Origin: Pseudomonadota bacterium
Lineage (GTDB): Bacteria > Myxococcota_A > Polyangia > GCA-2747355
Assembly: GCA_016702545.1 (NCBI GenBank)
Contig: JADJDT010000019.1
Coordinates: 1 to 64,000 of the forward strand
Length of the DNA stretch: 64,000 nt
Direction: 5' to 3'
Position 1 is the stretch's first letter. Each line of letters begins with the position of its first letter. Positions 52,584 through 64,000 of the stretch are shown piece after piece. Under the pieces are notes generated by a model that saw only the letters and a list, made by a program, of their open reading frames with translations, was not told the origin of the DNA and did not search any database. The translations under genes were made by a program, and so were the position numbers.

Positions 52584-52738
52584 GTCCCAAAAGGTCCCGC
52601 GTTTTGCCGCGCGCTGTCAAACGATCGCACCGGTGGCCGTTTGCGTTTCGCTTTACAGCGCCCGCGTTGCGGTCTATTCAAGGCGGCCACGTCGCGTCAA
52701 CCATCGCAGCGGCCTGGCTTGTTCAGGATGAGACACCT

Positions 52739-55672
<2,934 letters not shown>

Positions 55673-55743
55673 CTGAGGCGCCCTGGAGCCGCGCGGGCCT
55701 TGGTCGGGACGCGGGGTTGCGGGACGCGGGTGCGAGGACGGGG

Positions 55744-57207
55744 CTACGAGCCGGCGGGCGTCAGTGCCGGCGGCGTCAGTGCCAGGCCCTGCAGCGTCTC
55801 GCTCGCCTCGGCGAGCGGCACCGTCCGTTGTTGGCCCGAGGCCAGGTGCTTGAGGGTAATCGTGCCCGCGCTCGCCTCGGAGGCGCCGAGAATCGCGACT
55901 GCAGGTAAGCCGACACCGGGCGCCGTGGCGTGGGGCGCCGTGGCGTGGGGCGCCGTGGCGTGGGGCGCCGTGGCGTATTGCAGCTGCTTGGCCAGCTTGG
56001 CCGCTTGCGGGTAGACCTCGACCCGCAGCCCGCGCCCGCCCAGGGTCTGCGCGCGTAGGGCATGAGCGGTGCGCAGCACGGCGTCCAGCTCCACACCAAA
56101 CCAGCACAAGAGCAGATCGGGGCCCGTCGTCAGCGTCGGATAGAGGCCGCGCTCTTCGAGCAGCAGCAGGATGCGCTCGAGGCCGAGCGAGCAGCCGACG
56201 GCCGGAATCGGCTGACTGCCGAACATCCCGATCAGGTTGTCGTAGCGGCCGCCCCCACCGACGCTGCCCGCGAGCCCGGGCAGCGTCAGCTCGAAGATCG
56301 GGCCGGTGTAGTAGCTCAAGCCTCGGGCCAGGGCCGGGTTGAGCCGGACGTGCGCGGCGGCCGGCGTGGCCGCCAGCAGCTCGAGCAGCGCGGCGAGCTG
56401 ATCGAGCGCCGGCAGGGCCAGCGCGGCGGCCGGGGTGGGGCCGAGCTCGGCCCGCAGCCAGTCGATGCTGGCGCGGTCGCCCGCAGCGGGATCGCGCGTC
56501 AGCAACTCCAGCAGCCGATCGGCCGCCTGCGGGCCAATGCCGCGCGCGGTCAGCTCCTGCTGCACGCCCGCCTGGCCGACTTTGTCGAGCTTGTCGACCG
56601 CGACGAGGGCCGTGCCCTCCTGCGCCGCGTCAATCCCGGCGGCACTGACCAAGGCGCGCAGGAGCTGGCGATGATTGAGCTGCAGCACGAAGTCCTTGAA
56701 GCCGAGGGCCCCGAGCACCTGCGCCGTCGCCGCGCAGACCTCCGCCTCGGCGAGCAGGCTGTCGGCGCCGACGATGTCGACGTCGCACTGGTAGAACTCA
56801 CGAAAGCGGCCGCGCCCCGGTCGGTCGGCGCGCCACACGGGCTGGATCTGGTAGCGCTTGAAGAAGCGCGGCAGCTCGCGGTACTCGGCCACGACGCGCG
56901 CCAGCGGCACCGTCAGGTCGTAGCGCAGGCCCTGGTCGGCCAGCTCGGCCTCACCCACGCCCGCGGTGGCGAGGGCGCGGGTCAGCGCATCCCGCCGGTG
57001 CAGCAGCCGGTAGAGCAGCTGGTCGCCCTCCTGGCCGTACTTGCCGAGCAGGGTGGAGAGGTTCTCGATCGCCGGCGTCTCGAGCGCGACGAAGCCGTAG
57101 CTGCCGAAGACCTCTTCGATGACGCGCACGACGAAGCGCCGGCGCGCGAGGTCCGCCGGCAGAAAGTCGCGGGTGCCGCTGGGCGGCTTGGTGCTGATGC
57201 GGCTCAC
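55744..57207 (-). CDS. hisS: Histidyl-tRNA synthetase
   Basis: 487 residues of a class II synthetase that charges tRNA-His. Motif 1 region RRRFVVRVIEEVFGSYGFVA, LRYDLTVPLARVVAEYRELP with motif 2 RYQIQPVWRADRPGRGRFRE, FYQCDVDIVG, the histidine-binding LARGLSYYTGPIFEL and motif 3 AVGCSLGLERILLLLEERG. The C-terminal anticodon-binding domain (about 395-487) contains an insertion of ATAPH repeats encoded by a 15-bp tandem repeat. The end LALTPPALTPAGS is also a short tandem duplication. The enzyme frame is intact. Tail-to-tail with topA. Confidence 0.95.
   Translation of the reverse strand: MSRISTKPPSGTRDFLPADLARRRFVVRVIEEVFGSYGFVALETPAIENLSTLLGKYGQEGDQLLYRLLHRRDALTRALATAGVGEAELADQGLRYDLTVPLARVVAEYRELPRFFKRYQIQPVWRADRPGRGRFREFYQCDVDIVGADSLLAEAEVCAATAQVLGALGFKDFVLQLNHRQLLRALVSAAGIDAAQEGTALVAVDKLDKVGQAGVQQELTARGIGPQAADRLLELLTRDPAAGDRASIDWLRAELGPTPAAALALPALDQLAALLELLAATPAAAHVRLNPALARGLSYYTGPIFELTLPGLAGSVGGGGRYDNLIGMFGSQPIPAVGCSLGLERILLLLEERGLYPTLTTGPDLLLCWFGVELDAVLRTAHALRAQTLGGRGLRVEVYPQAAKLAKQLQYATAPHATAPHATAPHATAPGVGLPAVAILGASEASAGTITLKHLASGQQRTVPLAEASETLQGLALTPPALTPAGS
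55921..55980. repeat. 15-bp tandem repeat inside hisS
   Basis: Three exact units of CGCCGTGGCGTGGGG and a fourth that ends TATTG. They encode about 18 residues of (ATAPH)n within the anticodon-binding domain. The unit length is a multiple of three, so changes in copy number keep the frame. Confidence 0.9.
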
Positions 57208-57346
57208 GTGGACTCATTCTCCCCGGGTCGAGTGGCCGCGCAGCGCACCACACAACGGTGACGATGGCAAGGCGTGGCAGGGCGCGTGGCAGGGCGCGCG
57301 CTGGCGCGGGTGCGGCGCGCTCCGACGCGCTTGGAGCATGGAGGCG

Positions 57347-57940
57347 CTAGTTCTGGCCCTCGGAGCCGTCGCGGGGGCGCAGCGAGACCATGCCGGCGTC
57401 GCGCAGGCGGGCCTCCAGCAGCTTGCTGCCCGTCTCTAGCCAGGTCTCGTAGAGGGTGCCGAGGTCGGTGTCCGGCAGGCCGTGCAGGTGAACGTCGGCG
57501 AGCACGCCGGCGAAACGCGGGAACGCCTCGGACAACTCGCCGAAGACCAGGTGCAGCGAGCCCTCGGCCGCCGGGCGACGCGCGGTCAGCCGGCTGAGCT
57601 GGCGGTAGGCCGTGCCGCCGAGCGTCTCGTAATAGCCCACGTCGAGCTGACGCCGCCGCAGGTACTGGCGAAAGAAGCTGGTCAGATAGAGCGCGTCCTC
57701 GCCGATGCGAAGCAGCGCGCGGATGCGGTCGGCCGGGTGACTCGTGTGGCTGCGGGCCAGCGCCAGCGCCAGGGGCCGGTCCAGCTCCTCGATCGGACGC
57801 TGGACCAGCTCGCAGAGCAAGCGGACGAGGTAGGCTGCCGTGGCCTCGTGGGGTTTGAGCCCGTGGTGGGCCAGGACGAGCTCGATCAGCTCGCGGAAGA
57901 AGTCATCCGGTGCCGCGAGCGAGACGATGGCTCGGCTCAT
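57347..57940 (-). CDS. Conserved-looking hypothetical protein
   Basis: 197 residues, intact: MSRAIVSLAAPDDFFRELIE, then LKPHEATAAYLVRLLCELVQ, IRALLRIGEDALYLTSFFRQ and YYETLGGTAYRQLSRLTARR. Mostly helical, soluble and acidic, with no signal peptide or known motif. Its codon use matches neighbouring core genes, which argues for a real gene. It lies about 140 bp upstream of hisS on the same strand and may share its transcript. I do not recognise a function. Confidence 0.7.
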   Translation of the reverse strand: MSRAIVSLAAPDDFFRELIELVLAHHGLKPHEATAAYLVRLLCELVQRPIEELDRPLALALARSHTSHPADRIRALLRIGEDALYLTSFFRQYLRRRQLDVGYYETLGGTAYRQLSRLTARRPAAEGSLHLVFGELSEAFPRFAGVLADVHLHGLPDTDLGTLYETWLETGSKLLEARLRDAGMVSLRPRDGSEGQN

Positions 57941-58109
57941 CGACGCACCTCCCGTCGCGCGCTGCGCGAGGACTCACCACCGGGTTCATCGTCGCCTTCG
58001 GCGCGGATGTTAAGCACCAACTCTTTGCAGTGTAGCCCCGGGGCGCCGCTGGCGCTCGCCGGTGGTCCGCGGCGCTCACCGATCCCGACAAAAACCGACG
58101 CCTGGGGGG

Positions 58110-58138
58110 TTGACGGTGGGGGGGAGCGTGTTTATATC
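58110..58138 (+). promoter_or_regulatory. Promoter of groES-groEL
   Basis: TTGACG (58110-58115) and TTATAT or TATATC (58132-58138), separated by 16-17 bp, make a good sigma-70-type promoter about 115 bp before groES. No CIRCE inverted repeat (TTAGCACTC-N9-GAGTGCTAA) is visible in 57941-58251, so HrcA control is not indicated. No gene is present in that 310-bp stretch. Confidence 0.65.
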
Positions 58139-58251
58139 AGCGCGGCCTTTGGGAGACGGGTCTTTGATCCCACCCGAACGCGATCTAGAACGGCCGGCCG
58201 CCACGGCTGACCGCTGAGCACAGTCGTTGAGAGAAAAGGGGAGGAGAACTC

Positions 58252-58539
58252 ATGAAAGTGCGGCCTCTGCAGGATCGAATCCTGGTCAAGCGCGTCGACG
58301 AGCAGGAGACGACCAAGGGCGGGATCATCATTCCCGACACTGCGAAGGAAAAGCCGATCGAGGGCAAGGTAGCAGCCGTGGGAAGCGGCAAGGTGCTGGA
58401 GAGTGGCGAGCTGCGCGCGCTGGCGGTCAAGGTCGGCGATCGCGTGCTCTTCGGCAAATACTCGGGTACCGAAATCAAGATCGAGGGCGAAGAGCACCTC
58501 ATCCTGCGCGAGGACGAAGTCCTCGGCATCATTGAGTAG
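58252..58539 (+). CDS. groES: Co-chaperonin GroES
   Basis: 95 residues: MKVRPLQDRILVKRVDEQET, then TKGGIIIPDTAKEKPIEGKV (the mobile loop that contacts GroEL), GKVLESGELRALAVKVGDRV and LFGKYSGTEIKIEGEEHLIL, ending REDEVLGIIE. It caps the GroEL ring during protein folding. GGGGAGGAG is the ribosome-binding site seven bases upstream. It is followed by groEL after 15 bp. Confidence 0.97.
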   Translation: MKVRPLQDRILVKRVDEQETTKGGIIIPDTAKEKPIEGKVAAVGSGKVLESGELRALAVKVGDRVLFGKYSGTEIKIEGEEHLILREDEVLGIIE

Positions 58540-58554
58540 GTCAGGGGGTTAGCC

Positions 58555-60177
<1,623 letters not shown>

Positions 60178-60204
60178 GCCCCGCTCCGGTGCGGTGCAGT
60201 CGAA

Positions 60205-60241
60205 GAGCCCGCTCCCACTACCGGGGAGCGGGCTCTTTTTT
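60205..60241 (+). terminator. Rho-independent terminator of groES-groEL
   Basis: GAGCCCGCTCCC / GGGAGCGGGCTC form a perfect 12-bp stem with the 7-nt loop ACTACCG, followed by six T. It begins 28 bp after the groEL stop. The clearest terminator in the window. Confidence 0.95.
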
Positions 60242-60485
60242 CTTGTTCGCCACGGAGGTCCCCGGCGCGCCGCGAGGGCTGCTCCAGTACAATCGGCGCA
60301 TGTTCGGTTCCTCTCGCCGCAGCAGCCCGCGTTGGGCGCGGCACCCAGCTAAGGACCCGCTCGAAGATAGCTCGATCAACTGGGCGTTGACGCGCCCGCC
60401 GGGCAAGGCGCAGCGACGAAGGAATACTGTTGGTATTGCGAGGAGCTGCAACGCAGCCCGGCGGGATGGATCGACGGCCAGATGG

Positions 60486-61664
60486 ATGAGTTATTTCCGA
60501 GCGGGTCCTAAGTTGGCGCTGGCGCTCTGGGCCCTGCTGGCGATCGGTGGGGCGCGCGAGGCGGAGAGCGTGCCTCGCTGGACGGCGAAGGCGGAGGCGG
60601 GGCCCGAGTATGACAGCAATGCGCTGCGCGTGGCTCAGGACGACACGGCGGTGCTCCTTCCGGCACCGCTGCTGCGGTGCTCCACGGACCTCGGCTTCGA
60701 GCTGAACGCGGGGCGCCAGGCGTTGGCGCTCGGGTACAGCGGCGGGGCCAAGCTCTTTCTGCGTGGCGGGCCGATCTCGGCGGCTCATGAACATGTGCAC
60801 CGAGCGACGCTGGGCGCTTCGTGGCACCTTGGCCCCGCGCGGCTGGGTGTCCAAGGGAACTATTACGACGTCTTCCAACCCCGGCAAGACGACCCGGCCC
60901 TGACCGCGTTGCAGCGCGACCTGCGCCTGGCAACCGGCTTATTGCGCGCGTCCACCGGCCAACGTCGGGCCTGGCCCGCACTGATCGTCGACGTGGGCTA
61001 CCAGATGATGCACTTCAAGCCGGACGCGGACTTCGACTTCCACGGCCCACTCGGCAGTGCCTCGGCCCGCTGGCAGCTTTACGCGGGCGAGGGTGCCGGT
61101 GCCAGCGCCTGGACCCTGGGGGCCACCTTCACGCTTGGCCGGCGCTGGTTCAGTGGCCTACGCACGGTTTGCGCCCGGACCAACCAGGGCGGCTGTTTCA
61201 ACGACCTGCGGGCGCGCCGGGCCGACTGGGACCAGCTGCTTTGGTTTCAGCTGGGCTACGAGGGCGCCGCCACGGCGCTCTGGTGGTACGGCGTCGAGCT
61301 CAATGGGTCGAATAGCGATGACCAGCGCTATGTGCGGCACATTGTCGGCATGCGCTTCACCGTGCCGCTGGTCTGGGCGCTCTACGCCAGCGCCGAGAGC
61401 GTGTTGCAGGTCAGCAGCTTTCGGCGCAGCGCCGCGCTGGAGTCGACGAATCAACCCTTCAATCCGCTGCTCGATGAAGAGAACCGCTCGCGCCTCAGCG
61501 CCTACGTCGGGCGCGAGCTGGGTCCGCGGTGGGCGCTGGTGGCGCGCTGGACCGTCTACGTCAACGAGTCGATCGCGGCGACGACGGCCCTCACGCGGCT
61601 CGGCTTCTTCCGCCAGACGGTCTTCGCCGGCGTGCGGTATGCCTTCGACAGCGAGCTGCGCTGA
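60486..61664 (+). CDS. Putative outer-membrane beta-barrel protein
   Basis: 392 residues from MSYFRAGPKLALALWALLAI, whose first 28 residues look like a signal peptide with a cut near AREAES. The mature part has alternating amphipathic strands (RWTAKAEAGPEYDSNALRVA; LALGYSGGAKLFLRG; WHLGPARLGVQGNYYDVF; WTLGATFTLGRRWF) and ends VFAGVRYAFDSEL, a last strand with aromatic/Tyr-rich pattern usual for barrels. The open frame continues upstream to about 60301 (MFGSSRR), but the later ATG fits the signal peptide. No family identified. A transport or surface role is likely. Confidence 0.65.
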   Translation: MSYFRAGPKLALALWALLAIGGAREAESVPRWTAKAEAGPEYDSNALRVAQDDTAVLLPAPLLRCSTDLGFELNAGRQALALGYSGGAKLFLRGGPISAAHEHVHRATLGASWHLGPARLGVQGNYYDVFQPRQDDPALTALQRDLRLATGLLRASTGQRRAWPALIVDVGYQMMHFKPDADFDFHGPLGSASARWQLYAGEGAGASAWTLGATFTLGRRWFSGLRTVCARTNQGGCFNDLRARRADWDQLLWFQLGYEGAATALWWYGVELNGSNSDDQRYVRHIVGMRFTVPLVWALYASAESVLQVSSFRRSAALESTNQPFNPLLDEENRSRLSAYVGRELGPRWALVARWTVYVNESIAATTALTRLGFFRQTVFAGVRYAFDSELR

Positions 61665-61772
61665 GGGCTCGCTCAGGTGGCGTGTGCTCGATCGACGACC
61701 CGATGCATGGGTCGTTCTGTGCTCGAGTCGAGCCTGGGCCGGAAACGAGCGCGGGACGCGCATGTTTCGGGC

Positions 61773-62924
61773 CTAGGGCGACCGGCGCTCGCGCTCCGCG
61801 TCGCGCCGCAGCGCTTGCGACTGCAGCTTGAGGCGGCCGGCGAGCTGCTCGAGGCGTTGGGCTGCTCGCCTCAGCGCGTCGGCATGCGCGCTCGCGTTGC
61901 CCGAGCGTAGCGCTCGCTCCAGCTCGCGCAGCGTTGCGGGATCGAGCACCGAGGCGAGGGTCACGGTGGTCGTGGTGACCAGGGTGGGTGAGGGCGCTGC
62001 GGGTGTGTTGGTGGTGGCGCTTCGCGCGCCCCCTGGCGACGTGCTCGCGGTGGGAGTGCTGAACGCGGTAGACGCGGCACCGAGGCCTTTGGGCGCGTCC
62101 AGAGCAGCGGGGCCCGTCGAATCCGTCGCCGTGTCGGGGCGCGCGTAGCTCGGCTGCCCTTCGGTGGGGCCGGCGAGCGGGGAGAGCGGGCTGTTACCGG
62201 CGCCGGCGGTCGCCTCCGTCGTTGTGCTCGCCGAGACCGAGCTACGGGCCTGGGCCACCCAGCGCGGCGCCTCCTCGATGAAGAGGTCGCTGCTCGCCGC
62301 CGCTTGGTGGCGCTGCAGAGTGGCTCGGCGCTCCAGCGTGGCGAGCTGGGTGCGGACCGCGCGGAGCTCGCGCTCGACCTTGTCGGCCGAGTCGCGCAGC
62401 AGATCGGCCTTGGTCTCGAGGTCGTCCGCGTCGTCCAGCGGGCCGGCAGTCACGCCCACGACGATGCGCGTGGGCGCCTTGGACGCTGTCGCGCGGAGCC
62501 GGGCCTGCCGCTCGAGCAACCGCGCCCGCAGGTCGCGATCGGCGATCGGCGCGGCCAGCGCCTGGCGATAGGTCTGTTCGAGGAGCGCGCGCGCCCGCTT
62601 GACGGAGCCCTGCTGCAGCGCATCGAGGCGTGCGGCGACGCTCTGAGCCTCGCGCAGCGCCCGCTGGAGCTGGGCATCGCGCTGCAAGCCCTGCTGCTGC
62701 CGCTTGAGCCGCGCGATGCGCGCGCTTTGCTCGGCGAGGATGCCCTCCAGGCGCTGCTGATGGGCCAGGACGCGCTCGTGCTGCTGCTCGGCCTCGAGCA
62801 CCGAAGCGGGCACCGTGGGGCTCGGTTGGGCGCCGGCCAGGCGCTGGGACGAGGCCAGCGCCAGCAGCAGCACCAACGGCAAGCCCTTGGCGAAAGCGTG
62901 CGCGTTTGCTGATAGCCGCAGCAT
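61773..62924 (-). CDS. Exported coiled-coil protein
   Basis: 383 residues. The signal peptide LPLVLLLALASSQRLAGAQP is followed by long helical heptad stretches (about 45-230, for example LEGILAEQSARIARLKRQQQ, then VERELRAVRTQLATLERRAT), a Ser/Thr/Ala/Pro-rich linker (about 245-320) and a final helix rich in Arg and Gln. It is likely periplasmic; function unknown. It lies directly downstream of the sigma-54 activator gene on the same strand, 140 bp away, and a -24/-12 type sequence precedes it. AGGGG just before the ATG is the likely ribosome-binding site. Confidence 0.7.
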   Translation of the reverse strand: MLRLSANAHAFAKGLPLVLLLALASSQRLAGAQPSPTVPASVLEAEQQHERVLAHQQRLEGILAEQSARIARLKRQQQGLQRDAQLQRALREAQSVAARLDALQQGSVKRARALLEQTYRQALAAPIADRDLRARLLERQARLRATASKAPTRIVVGVTAGPLDDADDLETKADLLRDSADKVERELRAVRTQLATLERRATLQRHQAAASSDLFIEEAPRWVAQARSSVSASTTTEATAGAGNSPLSPLAGPTEGQPSYARPDTATDSTGPAALDAPKGLGAASTAFSTPTASTSPGGARSATTNTPAAPSPTLVTTTTVTLASVLDPATLRELERALRSGNASAHADALRRAAQRLEQLAGRLKLQSQALRRDAERERRSP

Positions 62925-62936
62925 GATCCCCTGCTA

Positions 62937-62952
62937 AGCAATGCGTATGCCG
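62937..62952 (-). promoter_or_regulatory. Sigma-54 (-24/-12) promoter-like sequence
   Basis: On the minus strand CGGCATACGCATTGCT matches TGGCAC-N5-TTGC: GG and GC are separated by exactly ten bases and GGCA and TTGC are present. A transcript starting 12 bases after the GC would begin about two bases before the ATG at 62924, which would leave out the ribosome-binding sequence. The match may therefore be chance, or the real start lies elsewhere. Confidence 0.35.
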
Positions 62953-63064
62953 GGCTTGGAGGTTCCCGCGTCGCACCGCGATCGCCCATGATCTCGGATA
63001 ACTAGCGATCGCAACCGACGCTGGGTGCTGGGCCCGGGCCCTCGAAAAACTGAGGTTGCGTGAG

Positions 63065-64000
<936 letters not shown>

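Noticed and set aside
57941..58251. CIRCE element before groES
   Set aside because: No TTAGCACTC-N9-GAGTGCTAA-type repeat could be found; only a sigma-70-like promoter.

Overview
The window looks like a chromosomal segment of a GC-rich bacterium of the Myxococcota (the former myxobacterial Deltaproteobacteria). The case rests on content: a secreted protein built from NCGxCG cysteine repeats, a Cys-rich PatG-C-type protein, a hybrid Ser/Thr kinase with a cyclase-like tail, and strong G/C bias at third codon positions. No rRNA gene or database search supports it, so it is an inference.

Bases 1 to about 29,100 are accessory DNA. They hold pieces of IS21, IS91 (three fragments ending at the same terminal hairpin plus two N-terminal pieces), IS3, ISAs1, IS4-like and RAYT-type transposons. 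Between them sit toxin-antitoxin modules (a VapBC pair, a FitAB-like pair, an AbiE pair and a small-ORF/nucleotidyltransferase pair), a nuclease plus Ski2-like helicase pair of Hachiman-like architecture beside an Mrr-like gene end, a broken phzF, a PatG-C protein followed by a NCGxCG repeat protein, a multi-domain histidine kinase, and remnants of a contractile-injection tail-tube gene, a c-type cytochrome and an acyl-CoA dehydrogenase. A segment of about 1.25 kb is present twice. One copy carries an IS21 insertion and the other shows the empty target site.

Bases 29,969 to 64,000 are core genome. They start with cytochrome cbb3 oxidase assembly genes (ccoI, ccoS), a phosphatase-family gene and a DUF4124-like gene. 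The classical translation/transcription block follows: tRNA-Thr, tRNA-Tyr, tRNA-Gly, tRNA-Thr, tuf, tRNA-Trp, secE, nusG, rplK, rplA, rplJ, rplL, rpoB, rpoC, rpmG. After it come a kinase/cyclase-like gene, topA, hisS, groES-groEL with a clear promoter and terminator, an outer-membrane barrel gene, a coiled-coil exported protein and the end of a sigma-54 activator gene that runs off the right edge.

Two patterns cut across the window. First, single- or double-base frameshifts occur in many genes, including tuf and the 3' end of rpoC, which should be intact in a living cell. Part of the apparent decay may therefore be residual sequence error, although the accessory half carries clearly more of it. 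Second, short tandem repeats are common in spacers and at gene 3' ends, in several cases duplicating the final codons together with the stop codon. No computation was run: all alignments, motif positions and reading frames were judged by eye.
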